Source: JAQBZY01 sp038117205
GTDB lineage: Bacteria > Pseudomonadota > Alphaproteobacteria > Rhodospirillales > Casp-alpha2
Direction: 5' to 3'
DNA length: 64,000 nucleotides
Assembly: GCA_038117205.1 (NCBI GenBank)
Contig: JAYOFL010000002.1
Span: 36,340 to 100,339 of the forward strand
Both the position numbers and the translations under genes were made by a program. Under the pieces are notes generated by a model. The model saw nothing but the letters and a program-made list of their open reading frames with translations. It was not told the DNA's origin and did no database searches. Shown one piece after another: positions 8,759 through 17,760 of this stretch (the first letter of the stretch is position 1; each line of letters begins with the position of its first letter).

Positions 8759-8767
8759 CCGCCGGGG

Positions 8768-10747
8768 TCACATGCCGTAACGCGGGCGGGCTTCGTTGCT
8801 CCGCGTCATGTTGGCGTAGCGCGCCAACGTCCACAGCGGGAAATAGGCGCTGTAGCCGTGATAGCGGAGATAGAACACGCGCGGGAACCCGACGGCGTTG
8901 AAATACTGCTCGAACCACTTGCCGCCGTCCCTGGGCGCTTCCAGGAGATAGCGAACGCCGCGCCGAACCTCGTCGCTGTCGGTCTCGCCGCCGGCCATCA
9001 AGGCCAACACAGCCCAGGACGTCTGTGACGGCGTCGAGGTCTTCACCTCGTCGCGGCGATGCTGCCAGTAGCTGGCGCAATCCTCGCCCCAGCCGCCGTC
9101 GGCGCATTGGCGCGCCTTCAGCCATTCCACCGCCTTGCGCACGTGCGGCGCCGACATGTCCTCGCCGACGGCGTTGAAGGCGCATAGAACCGACCAGGTG
9201 CCGTAGACGTAGTTGTTGCCCCAGCGGCCGAACCAGGAGCCGTCCGGTTCCTGCTCGGCGCGGAGATAATCGAGGCCACGCTTCACCGCCGGATGTTCAG
9301 GCCCGTGTCCGAGCTGCGCCAACATGGAAATGCAGCGCGCGCTGACGTCCGCCGTCGGCGGATCGAGGAGCGCGCCGTGATCGGCGAACGGAATGTGCTG
9401 CAGCAGGAAGTACTCGTTATCGACGTCGAAGGCGCCCCAGCCGCCGTTGGCGCTCTGCATGCCGATGACCCATTCCTCGGCGCGGGCGATCGCCTCGGCG
9501 TAGCGGACCGGGTCGGCGCGGTGCAGCAGCATGGCGACGACGGCGGTGTCGTCCACGTCCGGGTAGTAGTCGTTGTAGTACTGGAACGCCCAGCCGCCCG
9601 GACGCAGGCCCGGCCGGTTGACGGCCCAGTCGCCGACGACGTCGAGAATCTGGCGTTCCGTCAGCCAATCGGCGGCGGCCTGAATTTCCTCGTCTTCGAT
9701 GCCGAGACCGGCCTCCATCAAGGCGTGACCGCCAAGCGCCGTATCCCAGATCGGCGACAGGCACGGCTGACAGTAGCCGGACTCCTCGTCGATGCTCAGC
9801 AGCTTCTCGATGGAGTCCCTGGCCGTCACGTAATCCGGATGATCGCGCGGATATCCAAGCGCGTCGAACGCCATGACGGCGTTCGCCATCGCCGGGAAGA
9901 TGGCGCCGAGCCCGTCCTCGCCGTTCAAGCGCGGCAGGATGAATTCCAGCGCCCGCTCGATGCCCTTCTTCTCGAGGGCCACCGGAAACAGCGGTTCGAG
10001 AACTCGGGCGATCTTGTCGATGCCGAGGCAGAGCGTGCCGATCCAATGCCCGGTCGGATTGACCAGATAGCCCGTTTCCTGGTCGGCGGGCCGCACGAAG
10101 AGTTCGGGAATGCCGACGCCGCGCGGATTGCGCGCCTTCGGTTTCAGCACGGCCAGCACCAGGAGCGGCACCATGACGGTGCGCGACCAATAACTGACCT
10201 TGTCCATGTGGAACGGCGACCACTTCGGCAGCAGCAACGCCTCGACGCGCATGACCGGCACCGCGTCCCACGGCACCTGGCGGAACAACGCCAGGGCGAT
10301 CCGCGTGAAGACGTTGGCGCGCGCGGCGCCGCCGTGCGCCAGGATCGCGTCGCGGGCGGCCCGCATGTGCGGCGCCTCAGGATCGTCGCCGACCAGCTTC
10401 AGGGCATAGTAGGCCTTCACGGACGCGCTGATGTTGAAGTCGCCGTCGTGATAGAGCGGCCAGCCGCCGTGCTTTTCCTCGCGGATGTTCCGGAGATAGG
10501 CGGCGAGCTTTTGCTCGATCTCGTCGTTCGGCTCACCGAGATAATGGTTGAGCAGGATGTATTCGGCCGGGATCGTCGCGTCGGCTTCCAGTTCGAAGGC
10601 AAGATGGCCGTCCGGGCGGCGTTGCCCGACCAGCCAGTCGCGCGCGGAGCGGACAACGTCCTCGACCCGCGCCAGCGAACTTTCCTTGCTGTTGCCCTTC
10701 GTCACGGCTTTGGTTTCGTCCAAGTCAGGGAATCCCGTTTTCAGCAC
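8768..10747 (-). CDS. shc: Squalene-hopene cyclase
   Basis: A 659-aa cyclase (also called HpnF) that folds squalene into hopene/diplopterol at the inner membrane. The catalytic acid motif DVDDTAV lies near residue 400. Several QW repeats are visible, such as QSANGGWGAFD, QEPDGSWFGRWG and QCADGGWGEDC. Length is close to the family norm. The most upstream plausible start is a GTG at 10747 with AGGG nearby; a GTG 14 codons later is an alternative. The gene sits in a minus-strand run hpnC-hpnB-hpnD-hpnE-shc-hpnG. Confidence 0.97.
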   Translation of the reverse strand: MLKTGFPDLDETKAVTKGNSKESSLARVEDVVRSARDWLVGQRRPDGHLAFELEADATIPAEYILLNHYLGEPNDEIEQKLAAYLRNIREEKHGGWPLYHDGDFNISASVKAYYALKLVGDDPEAPHMRAARDAILAHGGAARANVFTRIALALFRQVPWDAVPVMRVEALLLPKWSPFHMDKVSYWSRTVMVPLLVLAVLKPKARNPRGVGIPELFVRPADQETGYLVNPTGHWIGTLCLGIDKIARVLEPLFPVALEKKGIERALEFILPRLNGEDGLGAIFPAMANAVMAFDALGYPRDHPDYVTARDSIEKLLSIDEESGYCQPCLSPIWDTALGGHALMEAGLGIEDEEIQAAADWLTERQILDVVGDWAVNRPGLRPGGWAFQYYNDYYPDVDDTAVVAMLLHRADPVRYAEAIARAEEWVIGMQSANGGWGAFDVDNEYFLLQHIPFADHGALLDPPTADVSARCISMLAQLGHGPEHPAVKRGLDYLRAEQEPDGSWFGRWGNNYVYGTWSVLCAFNAVGEDMSAPHVRKAVEWLKARQCADGGWGEDCASYWQHRRDEVKTSTPSQTSWAVLALMAGGETDSDEVRRGVRYLLEAPRDGGKWFEQYFNAVGFPRVFYLRYHGYSAYFPLWTLARYANMTRSNEARPRYGM

Positions 10748-10810
10748 ACCGAGCCCTATCGGCCGGTGCGTTTCACCCCAATTCCGGCGGAATTTGAACG
10801 CGCCTTTGTG

Positions 10811-12082
10811 TCAAAATTTCCGCATTTGATCAAGAACAAGCCCGGCTGCGGCGGTGCCCGAGCGGATGGCGCCCTCGATTGTCGCGGGGAGGCCCGTATC
10901 AGTCCAATCCCCCGCCAATGCAAGGTTTTTAAGACCGGACGCACCCGGCCCAGGCCGCCGCGCGGTCTGCGCCGGCGTCTGCGCGAAAGTTGCCCGCTTC
11001 TCCTTGACGATGCGGTAGGGCGGCAACGGTGCAGCGGACAGGCCGAGGACCGGCGCGATCTCGCCCCATATGTCGGCCGCGAGGTGCACCGCGTCACGGT
11101 CGATGACCGGATCGGCGGCGCTGACCGTGACGGAGGCGAGTTCGCCGCGCACGAACAACCATTCCGAAAGCCCGTCCACGAAGCCGGTGACGGCGGCGGT
11201 ATCGGACGCCGCGGGCAGCCGGAAATGCCCGTTCAGGATGGCTCGGAAATCCGTCGGCACGTCGAGGCCCGGCAACATGTCCGCCGCCACGCCCGGCGGC
11301 ACGGCCAGGACGACGGCGTCGCCGTCGCCGAGCGCGATCCGCTCCTGGTCCCGCGCCAGGGCGGCGACGCGGCCGCCTTGCAACGCCAGCCCACGAACGC
11401 GCGATCCGATCCGCAACTCCGCGCCGTGGGCGCGCAAATAGTCGAGCGCCGGATCGACGAAACTGCCGCCGAGCCCATCCGTTGGCATGAGCGGCCGGCA
11501 TGCATCGCCGCCCCTGAGCAGCGTCTCCTCGACGACCGGCCACAGCAGACCGGCGTCCGCCGATTCCGGCTCCGTGTTGAGGACGGCGCGCACGAACGGC
11601 GACCAGAACCGGTGATAGAGCATCCCGGTATCGCCTAGGGTCTCGGCGACCGTCCGCCCCGTTGCGCTCCTGAGCCGAAACAGACTGAGATAGTCGAGCA
11701 CGCCCGTATCGGGGACGCGGCGGTCCGAGGCGAGCAACCACCACGGCACGCGCCCGGCGCCGATCTTCAGCGCCCATGCCCGGCCCGTCCGCAGGTCCCG
11801 GAACGGATACTCGGCCGGCGGCATGCGCACCGTGCCTTCGGCGCCGATCCGCGCCAGATAGGCCCGAACACCGTGATTGCCGCTCAACACCAGATGGTTG
11901 CCGTTGTCGATCCTGAGACCGAGAGCCGCGTCGTCGTAGGAGCGGCATCGGCCACCCGCCTGTGGCGCCGCCTCGTGCAGCGTGACCGGCACGCCCCGCT
12001 CGGCCAGCATCGTCGCCGCCGACAGACCGGCCATGCCGGCGCCGATCACGTGCGCTCTCCGCTTCGGACCAGCCGGTGTCAT
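10811..12082 (-). CDS. hpnE: Hydroxysqualene dehydroxylase HpnE
   Basis: A 423-aa FAD-dependent amine-oxidase/desaturase-like protein. The N-terminal dinucleotide fold is VIGAGMAGLSAATMLAERG, then AGGRCRSY; the C-terminal FAD signature is LALAGDWTDTGLPATIEGA. In bacteria HpnE reduces hydroxysqualene to squalene. The start ATG overlaps the hpnD stop as ATGA, indicating translational coupling. The product order HpnD, HpnC, HpnE gives squalene from farnesyl diphosphate without a eukaryotic-type squalene synthase. Confidence 0.93.
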   Translation of the reverse strand: MTPAGPKRRAHVIGAGMAGLSAATMLAERGVPVTLHEAAPQAGGRCRSYDDAALGLRIDNGNHLVLSGNHGVRAYLARIGAEGTVRMPPAEYPFRDLRTGRAWALKIGAGRVPWWLLASDRRVPDTGVLDYLSLFRLRSATGRTVAETLGDTGMLYHRFWSPFVRAVLNTEPESADAGLLWPVVEETLLRGGDACRPLMPTDGLGGSFVDPALDYLRAHGAELRIGSRVRGLALQGGRVAALARDQERIALGDGDAVVLAVPPGVAADMLPGLDVPTDFRAILNGHFRLPAASDTAAVTGFVDGLSEWLFVRGELASVTVSAADPVIDRDAVHLAADIWGEIAPVLGLSAAPLPPYRIVKEKRATFAQTPAQTARRPGPGASGLKNLALAGDWTDTGLPATIEGAIRSGTAAAGLVLDQMRKF

Positions 12083-12978
12083 CCGGCCAGTCCCAAGCGG
12101 ATGGCGATCCAGAGCTTGGCCAGCTTGGACGGACCGACGTCGCGGTGCAGGTCCCGCCAGCCGCGGGCGCAGAGCCGCGTCAGGATGTCCCGGTAGACCT
12201 CGCCCATCATCACGGCGGGCCGGACAGCGGCCGGGTCGGCCTTGGCGATCAGGGCGTCTGCTTCGGCGAAGTGTCCGGCCGCCCGCGCCGCCAGCCCCTC
12301 GCAGACGCCGGCCAGTCCCGGCGAAACCAGCATGGCCCGGACGTCCCCGGTGGGAACCCCCGCTCCATCGAGAAGATCGGCCGGCAGGTAGACGCGGTCC
12401 CTTTCCGCGTCCTCGGCAACGTCACGGAGAATGTTGGTGAGCTGCAACGCCAAGCCGAGCGATTTGGCGAGCGCGATCCCCTCCCTCTCGCCGAGACCGA
12501 AGGCGCGGACGCAGAGCCGCCCCACCGCCGAGGCAACCTGGTCGCAGTAGAGATAAAGCTCGTCCAGATCGCGGATACGCACGGCGGGCGCGGCGTCCAT
12601 CTCCATGCCGTCGACGACGGCCAGGAAATCCTCCCGCTTCAGATCGAATGCGGCGATGGCGGACTTGAGGGCGCGGCCGATCGGATGCGCCGGGGCGCCG
12701 GTGTAGACGTTCTCCACCTCGGCGCGCCACCCGGCGAGGGCAGCGGCTTTTTCGGGGAGCGGCAACGGCCCGTCCGCCACGTCGTCCACTTCCCGGCAGA
12801 AGGCGTAAATGGCGTAGAGAGCCCGGCGCCGGTCCGCCGGCAGCCGCCGCATGCCCCAATAAAACGACGTGCCGGCGCGCCGGACCACCGCCGTCACATA
12901 GGCGTCGGGGTTCTCGGCCGGCAGTCCCGGCATGGGCTGTGGCGTGGCGGGCAAGTGCTGGTTCGACATGGGGCGCAT
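12079..12978 (-). CDS. hpnD: Presqualene diphosphate synthase HpnD
   Basis: A 299-aa head-to-head prenyltransferase. It has the first aspartate-rich motif in YAFCREVDDVADG, the second in LTNILRDVAEDAERDRVYLP, and SFYWGMRRLP near the N-terminus. It condenses two farnesyl diphosphates to presqualene diphosphate with Mg2+. ATG 12978 is taken as start; ATG 12969, three codons in, is equally possible and neither has a strong ribosome site. The stop overlaps the hpnE start by four bases. Confidence 0.92.
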   Translation of the reverse strand: MRPMSNQHLPATPQPMPGLPAENPDAYVTAVVRRAGTSFYWGMRRLPADRRRALYAIYAFCREVDDVADGPLPLPEKAAALAGWRAEVENVYTGAPAHPIGRALKSAIAAFDLKREDFLAVVDGMEMDAAPAVRIRDLDELYLYCDQVASAVGRLCVRAFGLGEREGIALAKSLGLALQLTNILRDVAEDAERDRVYLPADLLDGAGVPTGDVRAMLVSPGLAGVCEGLAARAAGHFAEADALIAKADPAAVRPAVMMGEVYRDILTRLCARGWRDLHRDVGPSKLAKLWIAIRLGLAG

Positions 12979-13002
12979 GGATACACCAGCGGCGGCTTGG
13001 CG

Positions 13003-14166
13003 TCACCCGCCGATGTCCGCCCCGTAGGTCCGGCCCTTCCAGGCCCCACCGCGCCCGAGATAGTGCCGACGGGCGGAATCGAGCGTCATCAAGGTGTAGA
13101 GCGCCCCCGCCGCCGGTAGCGTCAGCGCCCGCCAGGCCGGAAGCCGGTAGTAGCGCACCGTCGGCAGGTAGGTCACCGCCATGACGAACCAGCCGGCGGC
13201 GCCGACCGCCAGGAGCGAGGAATCACCGGAACCGAGCCCGGCGGCGACCGCCGCCGGCGGGGCCACGTAGAGAATCAGCATGCCGACGACGGTGCCGGCC
13301 AACAGAAACGGCGAATGCTTGAGTTGCACGTATGCCGTCCGCGCCACCATGTCCCAGACGTCGGCGAGTCTGTCGTAGGGACGGAGGCTTTCCGACGCAT
13401 CGCCGAGACCGAGCCAGATCGCCGCGCGATTCTTGATCAGCCGCGCCAGCGCGCAATCGTCGATGAGCTCGCCCCGGATCGCGGCGATGCCGCCCGCCGC
13501 CGCCAGTGTTTCACGTCGAACAAGAATGCAGCCGCCGGCCGCCGCCGCTTCCCGGGCAGCGAGATCGTTGACGCGCGGAAACGGATAGAGCTTCTGGAAG
13601 AAATAGACGAAGGCCGGGACCAGGAACCGTTCCCACGCGGCCACGCAGCGGAGCCGCACCATCAGCGACACGAGGTCCCGCCCGTCACCTTCCGCCTTGG
13701 CGACGAGGCGGCGAAGCGTCTCCGGACCGTGCCGGATGTCGCCGTCGGTGAGCCAAACGAACGTGCCGTCTTCCGATTGCCGCCAGCCCTGCTCGACGGC
13801 CCAGAGCTTACCGCTCCACCCCGCCGCCAGCGGCGCGCCCGGGACGACGCTCAGTCGGTCGGCATCGAATTTAGTGGCGGCGGCGCGGGCGACGTCCGCC
13901 GTCCCGTCCGTGCTGGCGTCGTCGACGACGATCAGACGCAGATCGCCCGGATAGTCCTGGGCGAGGATGGAGCGCACGGTCTCGCCGATGCCCTCGGCCT
14001 CGTTCCGCGCCGGCACGACGGCGAGGACGGCGGGCCAGGGACCCGGATACCGGCTTGCCGTCAGGCGTTGATGGCAACGCCAGAAACCGCCGTGCAAGAA
14101 ATAGAGATAGAGCCACGCCGCCAACGCGAACCCGGCCGCCCAGGTCAGACCGTCCGTCCAGTCCAT
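13003..14166 (-). CDS. hpnB: Hopanoid-associated glycosyltransferase HpnB
   Basis: A 387-aa membrane-associated family-2 glycosyltransferase. There is one N-terminal hydrophobic segment (residues about 5-27). The GT-A core follows with VPARNEAEGIGETVRSILAQ, VVDDASTDGT, the GWSGKLWAVEQG motif typical of HpnB, and TDGDIRHGPE as the metal-binding DxD region. Several C-terminal membrane segments follow. Its acceptor is assumed to be a hopanoid head group. It lies between hpnC and hpnD with short gaps, 17 bp from hpnC and 24 bp from hpnD. Confidence 0.85.
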   Translation of the reverse strand: MDWTDGLTWAAGFALAAWLYLYFLHGGFWRCHQRLTASRYPGPWPAVLAVVPARNEAEGIGETVRSILAQDYPGDLRLIVVDDASTDGTADVARAAATKFDADRLSVVPGAPLAAGWSGKLWAVEQGWRQSEDGTFVWLTDGDIRHGPETLRRLVAKAEGDGRDLVSLMVRLRCVAAWERFLVPAFVYFFQKLYPFPRVNDLAAREAAAAGGCILVRRETLAAAGGIAAIRGELIDDCALARLIKNRAAIWLGLGDASESLRPYDRLADVWDMVARTAYVQLKHSPFLLAGTVVGMLILYVAPPAAVAAGLGSGDSSLLAVGAAGWFVMAVTYLPTVRYYRLPAWRALTLPAAGALYTLMTLDSARRHYLGRGGAWKGRTYGADIGG

Positions 14167-14183
14167 GTCAGGCCCAAGTCATA

Positions 14184-15026
14184 TCAAACGAGGAGGCCGG
14201 CGGCCGCGCCCCGGCACATGCAGCAAACGTATCCCGCCTTGGAAAGCTTGATGCGGCCGGCGAGCGGATCGCCCTTGGCGAGCTTGCCGATCAGCGCGTC
14301 GGCGATCCGCACGATGGCCGCCGATTCCATGGCGAGGCGCCGGCTTTTCAGGCCACTGGGCAACTTCCGCGCCTCGACCATCAGGTCGCGCGTCGCATCG
14401 AGACATCGGTCGATGACGCGGCGGAGTTCCGGCGACGTGCGGTCGGCGGCCAGCATGTCGACGCTCGCCCCTTCCGCCGTCATCCAGCCGCCCGGCAGAT
14501 AGACCCGGTCGAGCGTCAGGTAGTCGTCCTTGCAGTCCTGCAAATGATTGATGACCTGCAAGGCGTTGCAGAGCGCGTCCGACGGCCCATGCCCATCGGC
14601 GGAGCCGCCGTGCAGATCGACCAGATAGCGGCCTACCGGCGCGGCGGAACGGATGCAGTAGTGCATCAGATCGTCCCAGTCGTCGTATCGGCCCTTCACC
14701 GCGTCCTGTTTGAAGGCGTCCACCAGATCGAGGCAATGGCGCGGGTCTATATTTGTCTCCGTGAGGCTGCGATGCATGCGGGCGCCGGCTCCGTAGGCCG
14801 GATCGTCGTTCTCTCCCCGGACCGCCGCGGCGAACCCTTCTAGACGCCACACCTTCTCGTCCGGCGAGAGCGTGGGACTGTCGGCGATGTCGTCGATGGC
14901 GCGGGCGAACCGATAGTACGTCGCGATGTGCGGCCGAAGCGGCGCCGGCAGCAACCAGGAGCCGACGGGAAAGTTCTCGTAGGCGGCGTCCTTGCCGGAG
15001 GGTGTCTCGACCCCGGTCTCGCTCAC
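14184..15026 (-). CDS. hpnC: Hydroxysqualene synthase HpnC
   Basis: A 280-aa squalene/phytoene synthase family protein that turns presqualene diphosphate into hydroxysqualene. The first Asp motif is FARAIDDIADSP (around residue 45) and the second is LQDCKDDYLTLDRVYLP. Start is GTG 15026, overlapping the hpnM stop as GTGA. Three cysteines cluster near the C-terminus (YVCCMCRG), an oddity of unknown meaning. Paralogous to HpnD two genes downstream. Confidence 0.92.
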   Translation of the reverse strand: MSETGVETPSGKDAAYENFPVGSWLLPAPLRPHIATYYRFARAIDDIADSPTLSPDEKVWRLEGFAAAVRGENDDPAYGAGARMHRSLTETNIDPRHCLDLVDAFKQDAVKGRYDDWDDLMHYCIRSAAPVGRYLVDLHGGSADGHGPSDALCNALQVINHLQDCKDDYLTLDRVYLPGGWMTAEGASVDMLAADRTSPELRRVIDRCLDATRDLMVEARKLPSGLKSRRLAMESAAIVRIADALIGKLAKGDPLAGRIKLSKAGYVCCMCRGAAAGLLV

Positions 15027-15661
15027 GAGCGCGCCGGTTGCGCCCGCGCGGCATCGATGCGGCCACGGAGGTTCTTCAGGAGCGCGCCGATGTCGCCGGA
15101 ATTGTTGCGCAGGAACGAGGAAAACTCGGCGCGTTGCGTCTGCGCCATGCTCAACCCCTCGATCATGATGTCGATGATCCTGAATTTCTCGCCGCCGCCC
15201 CGGACCCGCCAGTCAATGTTCACCGGCTTGTCGGCGTTCGGACGCTGCAGACTGGACATCACCAGCGCCTCCTCGTCGGAAATCGGCTTCACCGTCTTGA
15301 TGTCGAGCGTTTCGCCGCCGTAGTCGCGGAACCGGCCGGCGTAGGTGACGACCATCAGGTCTTCGAACAACGACAGATATTCCTTTTGCTGGCTCTCGCT
15401 TGCCTTTGACCAATACTGACGTCCGAGAACCCAGCGGGCGACAGTCTTGAAATCGGCGTACTCGTTGATGATCTCGCGAAACCGGTCCTCGCGCTGGGCC
15501 GGCGTCAGGTCTGTCTTGGTCAGCTTGTCGATGGCCTCGTCGGCGAGCTTGGAAATGAAACCCTTGGCGCCGTCGGTCAATTCCGTAGAGACGGCCGGGG
15601 CCGCCGACATGACGCCCAATAGCAACACGATACCGGCGACGAGCGGAATACGTCGAACCAT
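15023..15661 (-). CDS. hpnM: Hopanoid-associated MlaC/Ttg2-type exported protein HpnM
   Basis: A 212-aa protein of the toluene-tolerance Ttg2D/MlaC family. It has an N-terminal signal peptide (Arg-Arg, then a hydrophobic run, with cleavage likely after about residue 25) and the motifs FKTVARWVLGRQYW and DWRVRGGGEKFRIIDIMIEG. Family members shuttle lipids through the periplasm, and in hopanoid clusters HpnM is thought to move hopanoids to the outer membrane with HpnN. No hpnN lies in this window. GGAGGAG stands seven bases before the ATG, so this is a strong first gene of the hpnM-hpnC-hpnB-hpnD-hpnE-shc-hpnG run. Confidence 0.88.
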   Translation of the reverse strand: MVRRIPLVAGIVLLLGVMSAAPAVSTELTDGAKGFISKLADEAIDKLTKTDLTPAQREDRFREIINEYADFKTVARWVLGRQYWSKASESQQKEYLSLFEDLMVVTYAGRFRDYGGETLDIKTVKPISDEEALVMSSLQRPNADKPVNIDWRVRGGGEKFRIIDIMIEGLSMAQTQRAEFSSFLRNNSGDIGALLKNLRGRIDAARAQPARS

Positions 15662-15738
15662 GCTTCTTCTCCTCCGAGCGGAAGCATCATAGCGTAAGCG
15701 GTTCCCGGCGCAAAACCTCGGCAGGTGAAATTTTCGCC

Positions 15739-16737
15739 TCAGCCGGCGCGCTTTCTGAGATCGGCGAGCAAGGCGTCCGGGATGTCGACGCCTTCGTTGG
15801 CGGTGCGGGCGCGGATGTCGAAGCGGCGCACGCCGGGAAGACGCGTGCCGGGCTGCTCCAGGATCGCCTGCATCAGGACCGCCAGCCGGTCGGCGAAACC
15901 GCCGCCGGCGAACCGGGCCGGGTCGATGACGATGAAGAACTGACCGATATGCGGCGGCGGCCCCTTGTCGTCGAAAAAGCTCGACGCCTCGAAGCCGTGG
16001 TTGGAAGCGTTCAGTGTCGCGGACAGGATTTCCACCATCATCGCCAGCGCCGCGCCCTTGGCGTCGCCGATGGCCACCAGAGAGCCGGACATGGCCGCCT
16101 TGGCGTCCGTCGTCGGTTTGCCGTCCGCATCCGTCGCCCAGCCGAGCGGGATCTGCTCGCCCTTGTCGGCGGCAAGCTTGATCTTGCCGCGCGCCACCAC
16201 GCTGGTCGACAAGTCCGCGACGATGGACGGCTCGCCATTGCGCGGACACGCGAAGGCGATGGGGTTGGTGCCGTAGAGCGCCCGGTTGCCGCCCCAGGGC
16301 GCGATGGCGGCCGGCGAATTGGTGAAGCCGATGGCGATCAACCCGGCGTCGGCGAACGGCTCGACATGGTGGCCGAGCACGCCTGCGTGATGCGACTTGG
16401 CGATGCCGAGCCCGACGATGCCGGTTTCCGGCACAAGGTCGAGTGCCGCCCGGATGCCGGCCTCGATGGCCGGGCTGGCGAAGCCGGACTTGGCATCGAC
16501 GCTCAGCGTCGCCGCCGCCGTCCGCGTCACTTGCGGCGCCGCGAGGCCGTCGACCTTGCCCGCCTTAGCCTGATCGGCGTAGGCCGGCAACCGCGCCACG
16601 CCGTGCGACGCGATGCCGTCGGCGTCGGCCTTGACGAAGGCTCGTGCGACGGCGGCGGCGTTTTCCGGCGACGTCTTCGAGTTGACGAGGACGGTCGTCG
16701 CCAGCGAACGCAGATTGTCGAGGCCGATGACGCTCAC
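15739..16737 (-). CDS. comC: (R)-sulfolactate dehydrogenase-like protein (LDH2/MDH2 family)
   Basis: A 332-aa member of the malate/L-lactate/sulfolactate dehydrogenase family, distinct from Rossmann LDHs. Motifs include DGIASHGVARLPAYAD with the catalytic His, SHHAGVLGHHVEPFA and TNSPAAIAPWGG. It oxidises (R)-sulfolactate or runs the reverse with NADP. Because the upstream genes encode SlcC and SuyAB, the ComC assignment is favoured over plain malate or lactate dehydrogenase. Start is GTG 16737, overlapping the slcC stop as GTGA. Together with SlcC it would racemise sulfolactate through sulfopyruvate, as described for Chromohalobacter salexigens. Confidence 0.85.
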   Translation of the reverse strand: MSVIGLDNLRSLATTVLVNSKTSPENAAAVARAFVKADADGIASHGVARLPAYADQAKAGKVDGLAAPQVTRTAAATLSVDAKSGFASPAIEAGIRAALDLVPETGIVGLGIAKSHHAGVLGHHVEPFADAGLIAIGFTNSPAAIAPWGGNRALYGTNPIAFACPRNGEPSIVADLSTSVVARGKIKLAADKGEQIPLGWATDADGKPTTDAKAAMSGSLVAIGDAKGAALAMMVEILSATLNASNHGFEASSFFDDKGPPPHIGQFFIVIDPARFAGGGFADRLAVLMQAILEQPGTRLPGVRRFDIRARTANEGVDIPDALLADLRKRAG

Positions 16738-17675
16738 TTGCCGCCCGCCGCCCTGAGTTCCTTCGTGACCGCGTCGGCGATCATGTTGCAGACCCGGTCG
16801 TCCGCTTCCTGGGTGCGGGCGCCGACGTGCGGCGTCAGCATCAGGTTCGGCACGTCCTTGAAGATGTTGTCGGCGGGAAGCGGTTCCTTGTCGAAGACGT
16901 CGACGAAGGCGCCGGCGATGGTTCCCGCCTTGAGGGCCGTGACGAGGTCCTTCTCGTTGACGATGCCGCCGCGCGCCAGATTGAACAGCAACGCCGTCTT
17001 CTTCATCTTGCCGATGACGGCGCTGTCGAACATGTCGCGGGTCTCGTCGCTGAGCGGCACGTGGATGGAAACGACGTCGGCGCCGGAAATGGCGTCCGCC
17101 AGCGTCTCGGCCTTCTCGACGCCGTACTCGGCCCAGAAGGGCGACGTCGCCGGGATGTAGGGGTCGTAAGCGGTGACGGACATGCGGAGCCCCTTCGCCC
17201 GCCATGCCAGCGCCTTGCCGCAGTTACCGAAGCCGACGATGCCGAGACGCTTGCCCATGACTTCCGCGCCCATCATGTTCATGCGCGGCCACGTGCCGGC
17301 GATGACGGCGTCCGTCGCGTGATAGGCCTTGCGCAGCATCACGAACATGCCGCCGATGGCCAGCTCGCCGACCGAGTCGGAATTCGCGCCGGTTGCCGGA
17401 AAAACCTTTATATTCCGTTGGTTACAGCCATCGACGTCGATATTGTCGAGACCGACGCCGAGCCGCCCGACGCAGAGCAGCCGGTTGACCTCGTCGAGCA
17501 GCTTGCCGCGCACCTGCGTCTGGTTGCGGACGATGAGAGCGGCGGCGCCGCGCGCCCGCTCGATCAACTCGTCCGGCTTCTGCCAAAGGTCCTTATCGTA
17601 GTCGATCTCGAACTCCGCCTTCAGGCGGTCCAGCACTTTCGGATCGAGATATTCGGTCACGAGGATGTCGGTCAT
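16734..17675 (-). CDS. slcC: (S)-sulfolactate dehydrogenase-like D-2-hydroxyacid dehydrogenase
   Basis: A 313-aa NAD-dependent D-isomer 2-hydroxyacid dehydrogenase. The NAD-binding loop GIVGFGNCGKALA lies near residue 145. The catalytic Arg is in NLARGGIVNE, the Glu in DVFDKEPLP and the His in LTPHVGARTQEAD. Next to suyAB and comC this fits SlcC, which oxidises (S)-sulfolactate to sulfopyruvate. ATG 17675 follows AGGGA. It lies 85 bp after suyB, with a 9-bp hairpin between them. Confidence 0.85.
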   Translation of the reverse strand: MTDILVTEYLDPKVLDRLKAEFEIDYDKDLWQKPDELIERARGAAALIVRNQTQVRGKLLDEVNRLLCVGRLGVGLDNIDVDGCNQRNIKVFPATGANSDSVGELAIGGMFVMLRKAYHATDAVIAGTWPRMNMMGAEVMGKRLGIVGFGNCGKALAWRAKGLRMSVTAYDPYIPATSPFWAEYGVEKAETLADAISGADVVSIHVPLSDETRDMFDSAVIGKMKKTALLFNLARGGIVNEKDLVTALKAGTIAGAFVDVFDKEPLPADNIFKDVPNLMLTPHVGARTQEADDRVCNMIADAVTKELRAAGGK

Positions 17676-17709
17676 GTCGTCCCTGTCGGTTTCTTCTTAT
17701 GGAGCGAAA

Positions 17710-17740
17710 CGGTCCCCGCGCCGGCATGGCACGGGGACCG
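17710..17740 (-). promoter_or_regulatory. Hairpin between suyB and slcC
   Basis: Arms of nine bases, CGGTCCCCG and CGGGGACCG, are separated by 13 bases; on the transcript the stem is followed by only three U (TTTCG). It may be a weak terminator, attenuator or mRNA end that lowers slcC-comC expression relative to suyAB. Confidence 0.45.
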
Positions 17741-17760
17741 CTTAACTTCGCCGGTCGATC

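Noticed and set aside
9293..11638. A 781-codon open frame on the plus strand across shc and hpnE
   Set aside because: It is antisense to two clearly recognised hopanoid genes, has Arg/His/Asp-rich composition without any domain, and long antisense frames are expected in GC-rich DNA.
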